Below are positions 50,740 to 59,769 of a DNA stretch of 64,000 bases, piece by piece. This stretch comes from Bacillus kexueae. Lineage in GTDB: Bacteria > Bacillota > Bacilli > Bacillales > Aeribacillaceae. How positions within the stretch are numbered: the first letter of the stretch is position 1; every line of letters starts with the position of its first letter. The stretch is taken from contig NZ_JALAZE010000002.1 in assembly GCF_022809095.1 (NCBI RefSeq), forward strand, positions 496,001 to 560,000, given 5' to 3'. A model generated the notes under the pieces. That model did no database searches. It saw nothing but the letters and a program-made list of their open reading frames with translations, and was not told the DNA's origin. The translations under genes were made by a program, and so were the position numbers.

Positions 50740-50755
50740 GATGGCAGCTCTTCTT
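50728..50755 (+). terminator. Terminator-like hairpin after gltB
   Basis: GCTGCCAT pairs with ATGGCAGC around the stop codon, followed by TCTTCTT. Confidence 0.65.
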
Positions 50756-51034
50756 ATGTGTGCCGTTTGTTCCAAATATTGTTGTATGTTAGCTAGGTTA
50801 TGAAGTCATTAGAGAATTGAAGTGATAAAGGCATGAAATGGAGTGAAAGCGTCCGAAAACGTAAGTGCTACAAAAGTTTTAAGCTTTATACATTAAATAG
50901 AAAGTCTAAATTCCATCTGAGTAAATTACAACTGCATGAGAATATGGGTTAGTCGGACATGTAGGTATTTTTGCTAAATTCGTCGTATGCGACTTTTTTA
51001 TGTCATACCGTTATAATGAGAATAGGTGATTAGA
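50756..51034. other. Intergenic region before the Pol IV gene
   Basis: Just under 280 bases with no gene. A TATAAT at 51012-51017 stands 17 bases before the start codon, but no -35 fits. A short GTCG/CGAC hairpin with six Ts (50983-51000) may stop read-through. No LexA box was found. Confidence 0.35.
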
Positions 51035-52264
51035 ATGAATCGTTCTCAAAGACGGGTAATTTTTCACGTTGATATGAATAGTTTTTATGCGTCTGTAGAA
51101 GCAGCTTTTGATCCAACGTTGCAAGGGAAGCCTTTAGCGATTGCTGGTAATCCTGAAGAAAGAAGAGGGATTATCGTCACTTGTAGTTATGAAGCAAGGG
51201 CAAAAGGTGTGAAAACAACAATGCCACTATGGGAAGCGAAAAAACTATGTCCAGAACTAATTGTAAAGCGTCCCAATTTTGATCGTTACCGAAAGGCTTC
51301 GAAGGCGATGTTTTCATTATTACAATCGTATACAGACTTAGTTGAACCTGTGTCAATTGATGAAGGATATATGGACGTTACAGACGTTGAAGGACACCCA
51401 CTTCATTTAGCAAAAGAAATACAAGAACGTTTAATGGACGAGCTTTTACTTCCGTGTAGTATCGGTATCGCACCGAATAAGTTTTTAGCCAAAATGGCAT
51501 CGAATATGAAAAAACCTCTCGGAATTACTATATTACGCAAGCGAGATGTTCCACAAATTCTCTGGCCTCTTAAAGTAGAACACATGCATGGGATTGGGGA
51601 AAAGTCTGCATTAAAGTTGAATCGGATTGGTATTTATACGATCGGTGATTTAGCTCACGGAGAAGCTGTTCAATTAGAAAGTGTTCTTGGGATTAATGGG
51701 AGACGGTTGAAAGAGAAAGCAAATGGAAATGATAACCGTATCGTAAATCCTGATTCGGTCTTTGATTTCAAAAGCGTAGGAAATTCTACCACTCTCCCAC
51801 ACGATTCAGAGGATGAAGAAGAGTTAATTAGAACAATTAAAAAGCTCTGTCAATCTGTTTCTTCTCGATTGAAAAGAAAGGGTGTATTAGGAAGTAAAAT
51901 TTCCTTAATGATTCGTTTTTATGATCGAAAAACGATTACGCGTAGCGTGAAACTCGAAAACCCAACTGATCAACTGGATGAAATAGAAGAAAGAGCGATC
52001 CATTTGTTTCGAAAGCACTGGAATGAAGTACCTATCCGATTAATTGGCGTTTCGGCTAATGAAGTCGTAGAGAAGTCATCGGCATTTAAACAGCTTGATA
52101 TTTTCTCATTTGAAGAAGATGTTAAAGCTGCACCACTGCAACAAACAATTGAAAAGCTTAAGGAAAAGTTTGGAGAAAATATCATTCAAAAAGGCACAAA
52201 ATTTCAAGATGGTCATGAGATGCAAGGAACGAGTTTTACGAAAGATTACTTGCAAGATGAGTAA
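51035..52264 (+). CDS. dinB: DNA polymerase IV
   Basis: Y-family translesion polymerase. The catalytic motifs VDMNSFYASVEAAFDP (residue 13 on) and SIDEGYMDVT (about 108) carry the metal-binding acids; a helix-hairpin-helix (MHGIGEKSALKLNRIGI) and the little-finger domain follow. Start at ATG 51035, five bases from AGGTGA, gives 409 aa; the GTG three codons upstream overlaps the ribosome site. It corresponds to B. subtilis yqjH (polY1) by position, before gnd. Confidence 0.93.
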   Translation: MNRSQRRVIFHVDMNSFYASVEAAFDPTLQGKPLAIAGNPEERRGIIVTCSYEARAKGVKTTMPLWEAKKLCPELIVKRPNFDRYRKASKAMFSLLQSYTDLVEPVSIDEGYMDVTDVEGHPLHLAKEIQERLMDELLLPCSIGIAPNKFLAKMASNMKKPLGITILRKRDVPQILWPLKVEHMHGIGEKSALKLNRIGIYTIGDLAHGEAVQLESVLGINGRRLKEKANGNDNRIVNPDSVFDFKSVGNSTTLPHDSEDEEELIRTIKKLCQSVSSRLKRKGVLGSKISLMIRFYDRKTITRSVKLENPTDQLDEIEERAIHLFRKHWNEVPIRLIGVSANEVVEKSSAFKQLDIFSFEEDVKAAPLQQTIEKLKEKFGENIIQKGTKFQDGHEMQGTSFTKDYLQDE

Positions 52265-52356
52265 AGTCGTTGCTTCTAACTTGAAATATTGATGATTGTT
52301 TGGTATTTTCTAATTTGTATAAAAGTAACTTTTGTAAAGAAAGGGACGTTCACAAG

Positions 52357-53769
52357 ATGTCAAAACAACAAATTGGTGTTATCGGACTCGCAGTAATGGG
52401 GAAAAACCTTGCTCTTAATATTGAAAGCAGAGGTTATTCCGTATCGGTTTATAACCGTTCATCTGCTAAAACTGAAGAAATGTTAGCAGAACATCCAGGG
52501 AAAAATATCGTTGGAACATATAGCGTTGAGGAGTTTGTACAATCGCTTGAGGTGCCTCGTAAAATTTTATTAATGGTAAAAGCAGGAGCACCTACAGATG
52601 CAACCATTGAGCAGCTTCTTCCGCATTTAGATGAGGGAGACATTTTAATTGACGGTGGAAATACATACTTTAAAGATACTCAACGCCGTAATCAATTATT
52701 AGCTGAACGTGGAATCCATTTCATTGGAACGGGTGTTTCTGGAGGTGAAGAGGGAGCGTTAAAAGGTCCTTCTATCATGCCAGGTGGACAAAAAGAAGCG
52801 CATGAGCTCGTACGCCCAATTTTTGAGGCAATCTCTGCGAAAGTAAATGATGAGGCTTGTACAACATATATTGGTCCAGATGGGGCAGGTCATTACGTGA
52901 AAATGGTCCACAACGGTATTGAATATGGTGATATGCAATTAATTTCTGAAGCCTACTTCATTTTAAAGCACGTATTAGGTTTAAGTGCAGAAGAGCTTCA
53001 TGAAGTATTTGCAGAATGGAATAAAGGTGAATTAGACAGCTATTTAATTGAAATTACAGCTGATATTTTCACAAAAGTTGATGAAGAAACAGGTAAACCG
53101 CTTGTGGATGTCATCTTAGATACAGCAGGTCAAAAAGGGACAGGTAAATGGACAAGCCAGTCTGCGCTTGATTTAGGTGTTCCTCTTCCAATCATTACAG
53201 AGTCTGTTTTCGCTCGTTTTATTTCAGCCATGAAGGAAGAGCGTGTGAAAGCAAGTAAAGTTCTTTCAGGTCCAGAATTAAAACCATTTGAAGGCGATAA
53301 AGAAGCGTTAATTGAGGCTGTTCGTAAAGCGTTATACATGAGTAAAATTTGTTCTTATGCACAAGGTTTCGCTCAAATGAAAGCAGCTTCTGATGAGTAT
53401 GAGTGGAACTTAAACTACGGTGAAATTGCAATGATTTTCCGTGGTGGTTGTATTATTCGTGCAGCCTTCTTACAAAAAATTAAGGAAGCATATGACCGTG
53501 ATGCTAACTTACCAAACTTATTATTAGATCCTTATTTCAAGGAAATTGTTGAAGGTTACCAAGGAGCATTACGTAAAGTAATTTCACTAGCGGTAGAGCG
53601 TGGTATTCCGGTACCTTCATTCTCAGGAGCTCTTGCGTACTATGATAGCTATCGTACGGAAACATTACCAGCGAATTTAATTCAAGCACAACGTGACTAC
53701 TTTGGTGCACACACATATCAACGCATCGACAAGGAAGGTGTGTTCCATACGGATTGGTTAGCAAAATAA
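52357..53769 (+). CDS. gndA: 6-phosphogluconate dehydrogenase, decarboxylating
   Basis: Oxidative pentose phosphate enzyme giving ribulose-5-phosphate, CO2 and NADPH. Rossmann loop [17 protein letters not shown] (residues 9-25), substrate segment [14 protein letters not shown] (about 127) and catalytic [15 protein letters not shown] (about 180) are present. Starting at ATG 52357 gives 470 aa, the normal length; the longer frame from 52300 has no support. zwf lies close by on the other strand. Confidence 0.96.
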   Translation: MSKQQIGVIGLAVMGKNLALNIESRGYSVSVYNRSSAKTEEMLAEHPGKNIVGTYSVEEFVQSLEVPRKILLMVKAGAPTDATIEQLLPHLDEGDILIDGGNTYFKDTQRRNQLLAERGIHFIGTGVSGGEEGALKGPSIMPGGQKEAHELVRPIFEAISAKVNDEACTTYIGPDGAGHYVKMVHNGIEYGDMQLISEAYFILKHVLGLSAEELHEVFAEWNKGELDSYLIEITADIFTKVDEETGKPLVDVILDTAGQKGTGKWTSQSALDLGVPLPIITESVFARFISAMKEERVKASKVLSGPELKPFEGDKEALIEAVRKALYMSKICSYAQGFAQMKAASDEYEWNLNYGEIAMIFRGGCIIRAAFLQKIKEAYDRDANLPNLLLDPYFKEIVEGYQGALRKVISLAVERGIPVPSFSGALAYYDSYRTETLPANLIQAQRDYFGAHTYQRIDKEGVFHTDWLAK

Positions 53770-53810
53770 TAGCCATTTCATTTATTCAATTCCACCTTTT
53801 GTCGAAAGTA

Positions 53811-53842
53811 AAAGACATCGAGAACTTTCTCGATGTCTTTTT
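53811..53842 (+). terminator. Terminator after gndA
   Basis: AAAGACATCGAGAA pairs with TTCTCGATGTCTTT, followed by TT. Repeat copy 4 begins three bases after. Confidence 0.9.
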
Positions 53843-53844
53843 AG

Positions 53845-54139
53845 TTGTTACAGAAAGTTTAAGTTCAATAAAGTGTTAAAGTATTCTCTTTACAGTTTTT
53901 TGGTGTCTAGCTCCAACCGCCATCAGCTCGGGTCGCTTCGGCCCTGTTGTGCAACGGAAGCCTCCTCGGAGTTCCTCCAGCGCCCTTCGCCTAAGGACTT
54001 GCGCTTTTTCTGTGAAAATAAAAATTACCTATGAGCTGAATGATCGATCATGATAGGTAGATGGTAGAAAGAAAAAACCTCGGGGAGAATAAATTTTCAT
54101 GTCCGGGGTGTGAGTGTAAAATCATGTATGTTTCTTATT
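53845..54139 (+). repeat. Dispersed repeat, copy 4
   Basis: Full-length copy (295 bases) of the 3673-3966 element in the same orientation, directly downstream of the gndA terminator. Small differences include CCAACCGCC in the middle module and GAAAAAACCTC before the CCGGGG repeat. Confidence 0.92.
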
Positions 54140-54246
54140 TTTGAGAGAAAAAACTTGATTGTTTATGTTGTCCAGATAGGGGGAAGGCCGTTCCCTACAT
54201 AAAGTAGGGGCTTAGAGAAGGGGGAAATAGATTTAAACAGAATAAA

Positions 54247-54275
54247 AAACAACCTAGCGAAGCGCTAGGTTGTTT
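54247..54275 (-). terminator. Terminator of the zwf-cyclase unit
   Basis: AAACAACCTAGCG pairs perfectly with CGCTAGGTTGTTT across three bases. On the minus strand it is followed by TTTATT. Confidence 0.88.
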
Positions 54276-54277
54276 AA

Positions 54278-54898
54278 TTATGCATTTATTCCTTCAAACA
54301 GTAACACACGTGCAGGAGCAGCATCTGTGCCTTGAATTTTGAGAGGTGCAGCTACCATGAAATACTCTCCCTCTGGTACTTCTTTTAAACGTAACCCCTC
54401 CATAATAATCACTTTATTGCTAAATAATGTGCGGTGGGTAGGGTGACCTGGCTGGCTACGTTCAATTCCTAAACCATCAATTCCAATACCTTTTACACCG
54501 ATTTCAGCTAAGTAATGCGCCGCGTCTTCTGAGACGAAAATAAATTCAAAATTAAATGCATCCTCAAGGGAGTTTTTCGTTTTGAATAAGATGAAGTCAC
54601 CTTTTTCAATTGAGAGAGTCTCTACATCTTTCTTTGTGATTCGATCTTCAACATGGGTTAAATCAAAAAGTTTAATACGGCCGACTAAATCCTCGATAGC
54701 GATTGTTTCCATCGTTTCTCCGTCGTTAATCATGTGAAGTGGAGAATCGACATGAGTCCCCGTGTGTAAATCCATATCAATACGGGATTCTGTTACGTGG
54801 GCGTTTGTTACGGTTTGAATTTTCGGTTGCTTTTCAGGTTTGTTCTTATATACAGGCATTCCTTCAAAAATAGGTGCTGTTACATCGTATAGTTTCAT
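54278..54898 (-). CDS. Cyclase family protein (arylformamidase/KynB-like fold)
   Basis: A 206-aa metal-dependent hydrolase of the cyclase family, with the metal motif HTGTHVDSPLH (about residues 47-57) and later GIGIDGLGIERSQPGHPTHR. Arylformamidases of tryptophan breakdown share this fold, but no kynurenine genes are nearby, so the substrate is unknown. ATG 54898 is eight bases after AAGGAG, which rules out the GTG further upstream. It lies 12 bases after zwf and probably shares its transcript. Confidence 0.85.
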   Translation of the reverse strand: MKLYDVTAPIFEGMPVYKNKPEKQPKIQTVTNAHVTESRIDMDLHTGTHVDSPLHMINDGETMETIAIEDLVGRIKLFDLTHVEDRITKKDVETLSIEKGDFILFKTKNSLEDAFNFEFIFVSEDAAHYLAEIGVKGIGIDGLGIERSQPGHPTHRTLFSNKVIIMEGLRLKEVPEGEYFMVAAPLKIQGTDAAPARVLLFEGINA

Positions 54899-54910
54899 CG
54901 AATTCACTCC

Positions 54911-56395
54911 TTACTTATCGTCATTTGAAATCGGCCACCAGTGGAAACCGTCTTTTGCTAATAGTTCATCAGCTGCATCAGGACCCATTGTACCGGCATC
55001 ATAGTTTGGAAACGCTGCTTTTTCATTTTCCCATGCTTGTGAAATCGTATCGACATAGCTCCAAGAAAGAGCCACTTCGTCCCAATGTGTAAAGTTTGTT
55101 GCATCCCCAAGCATGCAGTCATGAAGAAGTTTTTCATATGCTTCTGGTGTATTCATTCCGTCGATTCCATTATTATTATAAGAAAGTTTAATTGGTGTAG
55201 CGATAGAGCTTGCACTTACTTTTTTCGCATTTAAATGAAGTGTAATTCCTTCATCTGGCTGGATATGAATAACTAATAAGTTAGGATGTTTATCCGTATC
55301 GTTTTTGTAGTATAGGTTCATCGGGATGTCTTTAAATTCAACGACAATCTTCGTTGACTTTTCTTTCATCCTTTTACCTGTACGAATATAAAACGGAACT
55401 CCAGCCCATCTATAGTTATCAATCATTATTTTCCCTGCAACGTAAGTTTCAGTGTTCGAATCATGTCCCACTTCGTCGCGATAACCTAAAACATCATTCT
55501 CGTTTACTTTTCCTCTTCCGTATTGACCACGGACAAAATACGTAGAGACTTCATCTACCGAAAGTGGACGTAGAGAGCGTAATGCTTTAATTTTTTCAGA
55601 ACGGATTTCGTCTGTTGTTAGCTTAATTGGTGGCTCCATTGCAAGAAGGGCAACCATTTGCAACATATGGTTTTGTACCATATCACGTAATGCGCCTGAC
55701 TTATCGTAATAGCCAGCACGTTCTTCAACGCCTAACGCTTCACTTGATGTAATCTGAATATTGGAGATAAAACGGTTATTCCATAAATGCTCAAAAATAG
55801 CGTTTGCAAATCGAATGACCTCGATATTTTGAACCATTTCTTTTCCTAAATAATGGTCGATTCGATAGATTTCTTCTTCTTCAAATGCGGCGCGAAGTTC
55901 TTCGTTTAGTTTCTTTGCAGATGATAAATCGTGACCGAACGGCTTTTCAATTACTAGGCGTGTCCAACCATTTGTGTCTTTTAATCCATAACTTTTTAAG
56001 TTGTTTGCAATCGTACCGAAAAATTCTGGTGCCATGGCTAAATAAAAGATACGATTTCCTTCTGTACCATATTGACCGTCCAAGTCGCTTAATAAGCTTC
56101 GTAAGTCATGATAAGATGATGGATTCGTCACATCAAAAGGATGGTAATAAAAATGGGATGTAAAATCATCTAGTTCCTCTTGGCATGGAACAGCATTTTG
56201 AACAGATTGTTTCACATTTTCACGAAATACATCGTTAGTCCAAGGGCGACGTGCTACACCGACCACTGCAAAATCATGATCTATTTTTCCATTTTGATAC
56301 AGTTTGTAGATGGAAGGAAATAATTTACGTTTGGCTAAATCTCCAGTTGCACCAAAGATGACGATAACTGCTTTCGGTTTATGTAATGTATTCAC
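54911..56395 (-). CDS. zwf: Glucose-6-phosphate 1-dehydrogenase
   Basis: First step of the oxidative pentose phosphate pathway. NADP loop VIFGATGDLAKRKL (about residues 12-25), conserved YLAMAPEFFGTI, and active site RIDHYLGKE are intact. GTG at 56395, seven bases from GCGAGGT, gives 494 aa and the family N-terminus; the open frame continues 41 codons upstream without support. Convergent with gndA, with the cyclase gene behind it. Confidence 0.96.
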   Translation of the reverse strand: MNTLHKPKAVIVIFGATGDLAKRKLFPSIYKLYQNGKIDHDFAVVGVARRPWTNDVFRENVKQSVQNAVPCQEELDDFTSHFYYHPFDVTNPSSYHDLRSLLSDLDGQYGTEGNRIFYLAMAPEFFGTIANNLKSYGLKDTNGWTRLVIEKPFGHDLSSAKKLNEELRAAFEEEEIYRIDHYLGKEMVQNIEVIRFANAIFEHLWNNRFISNIQITSSEALGVEERAGYYDKSGALRDMVQNHMLQMVALLAMEPPIKLTTDEIRSEKIKALRSLRPLSVDEVSTYFVRGQYGRGKVNENDVLGYRDEVGHDSNTETYVAGKIMIDNYRWAGVPFYIRTGKRMKEKSTKIVVEFKDIPMNLYYKNDTDKHPNLLVIHIQPDEGITLHLNAKKVSASSIATPIKLSYNNNGIDGMNTPEAYEKLLHDCMLGDATNFTHWDEVALSWSYVDTISQAWENEKAAFPNYDAGTMGPDAADELLAKDGFHWWPISNDDK

Positions 56396-56610
56396 TGTAT
56401 GTACCTCGCTTTTGTATAAACTTTCATCAACTAACCTTGTAGAAAGGAGAAAATCCTTACAACGATGAATACCCTTATCTAAGTAATTAATTTTAAAGGG
56501 TATTAAGCTGTAACGCAAATATTATTCACTCAACTCCATATACTCAGTTCCAATGTGAATGATTATTCACAATTTTTCTCATCTCATGTATGCTAAGATT
56601 ACATATATTT

Positions 56611-56848
56611 AGGCTGTTTTCGTATAGATTGTTACTTTTTCAGACATTTTTAAAAAGAAATCTGGACATTGCTACGGACACTTGCTTTCCGCAGGGAGGA
56701 AGTCGAGTCTTCTCGGTATGCGCCTGTGGCCCTTTCCTCTACATCCCGCAGGAATCAAGTGCCCTCTGCTCCTTAACAAAGGGAAAAAACGATTCTCAAC
56801 AATGCATGTTATACACACTAAGAGCAGCAATTCTTTAGAAAAGAGCCT
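56611..56848. repeat. MITE-like element with composite interior
   Basis: Bounded by AGGCTGTTTTCGTATAG (56611) and AGAAAAGAGCCT (56848), imperfect inverted ends. The left 48 or so bases match the reverse complement of the right end of the element at 62501-62602. The interior carries a GC-rich segment (TGCTTTCCGCAGGGAGG type) like other Bacillaceae intergenic repeats. No reading frame is supported. Confidence 0.65.
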
Positions 56849-56891
56849 ATAATTATTCGTATAAATTTGCAAATAGGTTGGTGGAAGGTTA

Positions 56892-57821
56892 GTGGAGATA
56901 TATTTTTTAGGGACAGGGGCTGGTGTTCCTGCAAAAGAACGAAATGTTTCCTCGATCGCACTAAAGCTATTAGAGGAGAGGAAATCTGTTTGGCTTTTTG
57001 ATTGTGGAGAAGCGACTCAGCATCAAATTTTACATACATCGATCAAACCGAGAAAGATTGAAAAAATCTTTATCACGCATTTACATGGTGATCATATTTT
57101 CGGTATTCCGGGACTATTAGGAAGCCGTTCGTTTCAAGGAGGCGAATCTCCTCTCACCATTTATGGCCCCGAAGGAATAAAAGAGTTTATTTTAAATGCT
57201 ATACGTTTGAGCAGCACTCACTTGAAATATAAGTTGAAAATCGTCGAAATAGAGGAAGATGGATTGCTCTTTGAGGACGAGACGTTTCAAGTGTATGTTA
57301 AAAAGCTAGATCATGGTATCCCTTCATATGGTTTTCGTGTCGTAGAAAAGGATTTACCAGGAATGCTTCAAGTGAACAAATTGAAGGAGCTCGGAGTAAA
57401 ACCAGGTCCAGATTATAAAAGATTAAAAAATGGTGAATTAGTTACGTTAGAGAATGGAACCGTTTTAAATGGAAAAGATTTTCTCGGACCTGATAAAAAA
57501 GGCCGTATTGTGACAATCCTTGGTGACACACGAGCATGTGAATCTCGATTTGAATTAGCAGAAAATGCGGATGTTTTAATTCATGAAGCGACGTTTGCGA
57601 AAAATGATGAATCTCTCGCGTTTGAATACTATCATTCTACGACCGTTGATGCGGCGAAATTAGCGAAAAAAGCAAACGTTCATCATTTAATCCTTACTCA
57701 TATTAGCTCTCGATATCAAGGGGATGCGGCTCTTCAAACGCTATGGCAGGAAGCGAAAGAAGTATTTGATCAAACCTACGTTGCTCGGGATTTTTATCGC
57801 CATGAAGTGAAAAGGAGGTAG
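56892..57821 (+). CDS. rnz: Ribonuclease Z
   Basis: Zinc-dependent endonuclease that trims tRNA 3' trailers. The metallo-beta-lactamase motif [10 protein letters not shown] (about residues 62-71), the N-terminal [14 protein letters not shown], the substrate segment SRSFQGGE and the late [12 protein letters not shown] are typical. The GTG start follows GGAAGG. Length is 309 aa, as in B. subtilis (307). Six bases separate it from the phosphatase gene. Confidence 0.96.
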   Translation: MEIYFLGTGAGVPAKERNVSSIALKLLEERKSVWLFDCGEATQHQILHTSIKPRKIEKIFITHLHGDHIFGIPGLLGSRSFQGGESPLTIYGPEGIKEFILNAIRLSSTHLKYKLKIVEIEEDGLLFEDETFQVYVKKLDHGIPSYGFRVVEKDLPGMLQVNKLKELGVKPGPDYKRLKNGELVTLENGTVLNGKDFLGPDKKGRIVTILGDTRACESRFELAENADVLIHEATFAKNDESLAFEYYHSTTVDAAKLAKKANVHHLILTHISSRYQGDAALQTLWQEAKEVFDQTYVARDFYRHEVKRR

Positions 57822-57827
57822 AGGAAG

Positions 57828-58367
57828 GTGAAGACGTTATTCGTTGTACGGCATGCGAAAGCAAGAGGGCAGGAGTTTGACGCACAACTAACTGAAGAAG
57901 GAAGGAAACAGGCATCCCAACTTGCCTATTTCCTTGCACCCTATACTGTAGAAAGAATTATTTCCAGTCCGTTTGTACGTGCTAAGGAGACCATTACTCC
58001 TTTTGCACAAATAAAAGGGATTCCGATAGAGTTAGATGATCGATTAGGAGAACGTGTTTTAAGTGATACAACACTTGAAGGATGGAAAGAGAAACTAAGG
58101 GAAAGCTTTGATGATTTTTCCCTCAAGTTTCCTGGAGGAGAGTCTAACGAGGAAGGGTTAGGTCGAGTTAAACATCTTATGAATGATCTTCTGAATGCTC
58201 CTGAAAAGACATTTGTCCTCGTCAGCCATGGAAATTTAACAACATTAATATTAAACTTCTTTGATCAAACATATGGATATGATCATTTAATGCAACTGAC
58301 AAACCCAGATGTTTTTCAGATTGATATGAATAAAGAAGGGGCAGACATTAAACGTATTTGGAGTTGA
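57828..58367 (+). CDS. Histidine phosphatase family protein
   Basis: A 179-aa phosphoglycerate-mutase-like fold. The catalytic RHG-type motif is VVRHAKARG (residues 6-14, with RHA in place of RHG), then ISSPFVRAKETI and the second His in VLVSHGNLTT. The substrate is not predictable. It starts with GTG after AGGAAGG, six bases behind rnz. B. subtilis has a different gene (yqjL) at this place. Confidence 0.85.
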   Translation: MKTLFVVRHAKARGQEFDAQLTEEGRKQASQLAYFLAPYTVERIISSPFVRAKETITPFAQIKGIPIELDDRLGERVLSDTTLEGWKEKLRESFDDFSLKFPGGESNEEGLGRVKHLMNDLLNAPEKTFVLVSHGNLTTLILNFFDQTYGYDHLMQLTNPDVFQIDMNKEGADIKRIWS

Positions 58368-58371
58368 CGAT

Positions 58372-58556
58372 ATGAAGAAGAAGTTGGTTCAATCACCTTT
58401 CAACAATAGGACTTATGATATCCTTTGCGTTTATTTTGCTATTTGTCGAACGGCTTTTAATTGGATATTTCATAGTGGAGATGCTTTTTGGATTATAACA
58501 AAAAAGCTGAGATTGAGGGCGAGGACGTGCTAAAACCGTATAAGCTGAAACAATAG
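58372..58556 (+). pseudogene. Broken small membrane protein gene
   Basis: ATG at 58372 opens MKKK, but the protein-like sequence continues in the next frame (WFNHLSTIGLMISFAFILLF, then a second hydrophobic run VERLLIGYFIVEMLF). It then shifts again to a polar tail, KKAEIEGEDVLKPYKLKQ, with TAG at 58554-58556. Two frameshifts would restore one 60-odd-residue membrane protein. No intact frame covers this. Either it is a recent pseudogene or there are two single-base errors. Confidence 0.5.
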
Positions 58557-58596
58557 GTAGGGGAACGATACAGGAATCAATGATAAGATGTTAGAA

Positions 58597-58622
58597 GGGG
58601 ACGCTTCCAAGCATCCCCTATT
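58597..58622. terminator. Convergent terminator
   Basis: GGGGACGCTT pairs with AAGCATCCCC across CC, between rnz-side genes and namA on the other strand. T-tracts are short both ways. Confidence 0.7.
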
Positions 58623-58627
58623 TATTG

Positions 58628-59647
58628 TTACTTCCAACCGCGTTCATAAGGAACAGGTGCTTCAATGTCTGTGTTTAATTGACTAGCTGCTTCGTATGCG
58701 AAATAAGGATTTCGTAACAATTCTCGCCCGATAAAAATTAGGTCAGCACGATTATTTTTCAAAATTTCTTCTGCTTGTTGTCCAGACGTAATCATCCCGA
58801 CAGCTCCAGTTAATATCTTTGCTCCGTTTCGAATAGTCTCAGAGAAGGGAACTTGGTAACCTGGATAAACGTCGATTGTAGCTGGTACTACTGCTCCAGA
58901 GCTTACATCAATGAGATCGACACCATCTTTTTTCATCCACTCGGCATATTCGATATAGTCTTGAGGTGTCAATCCTCCATTCTGATATTCATGGGCGGAT
59001 ATTCGGACAAAAAGGGGACCATCCCATACTTCTTTGATTGCAAGAATAACCTCATGTAAAAATCGGTAACGCTTCTCTTTCGTTCCACCGTAGGCATCAT
59101 TCCGTTTATTAGTAAGGGGAGATAGAAATTCATTAATTAAATATCCGTGAGCACTATGGATTTCAATAATGTCGAAGCCGGCTTCTTTCGCTCTTCTTGC
59201 TCCATGTTGAAACGCTTCAATCGTGTCTGTGATATCATTGTTTGACATTTCTTTTGGCGTTTTCGCTTGATTATCAAATGGTATGGCGGAAGGGGCGATA
59301 ATTTCCCCGCTAATGTTAGCTTTTCGTCCTGCGTGCGCAAGCTGAATGGCTGTTTTTGCCCCGTATTGATGAATTCCGTTCACTAACTTTTTAAGAGGAT
59401 CGATATGGTTGTCATGCCAAATCCCTAAGTCCTGTTCAGATATTCTACCTTGTTTTGTAACGGCTGTTGCTTCAAGCATGATTAAGCCGATTTGCCCGAC
59501 TGCCCGTGATATGTAATGAGTAAAATGGAAGTCTTCTAGAAAACCTTCTTTATTCGTTGCTGAATACATACACATAGGTGACATGACCAATCGATTTTTT
59601 ATCGTTACATTTTTAATAGTAATTGGCGTAAATAAAGCACGAGTCAT
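58628..59647 (-). CDS. namA: NADPH dehydrogenase NamA (old yellow enzyme YqjM)
   Basis: FMN-dependent ene-reductase that reduces enals, enones and nitro compounds. The flavin-tuning Cys is in MSPMCMYS (about residue 25), with HAGRKA near 110, [14 protein letters not shown] (about 175) and [12 protein letters not shown] at the FMN phosphate end. ATG 59647 matches the family start, with AGGGAGG upstream; length is 339 aa. It is divergent from the M20 peptidase gene. Confidence 0.95.
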   Translation of the reverse strand: MTRALFTPITIKNVTIKNRLVMSPMCMYSATNKEGFLEDFHFTHYISRAVGQIGLIMLEATAVTKQGRISEQDLGIWHDNHIDPLKKLVNGIHQYGAKTAIQLAHAGRKANISGEIIAPSAIPFDNQAKTPKEMSNNDITDTIEAFQHGARRAKEAGFDIIEIHSAHGYLINEFLSPLTNKRNDAYGGTKEKRYRFLHEVILAIKEVWDGPLFVRISAHEYQNGGLTPQDYIEYAEWMKKDGVDLIDVSSGAVVPATIDVYPGYQVPFSETIRNGAKILTGAVGMITSGQQAEEILKNNRADLIFIGRELLRNPYFAYEAASQLNTDIEAPVPYERGWK

Positions 59648-59769
59648 ATGTTTCGCCTCCCTAAACAATGATGAGCACATTATATCAAGGTTTCAAGACG
59701 ACGTCATACATTTTGTTTGATGAGATGTGTTAAAATATTGAAATATCAGACAAAAAAGGGGTGTGTAGT

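Noticed and set aside
56590-56838. 82-codon frame within the MITE-like element
   Set aside because: It spans terminal repeats and the GC-rich insert; nothing suggests a transposase or other protein.
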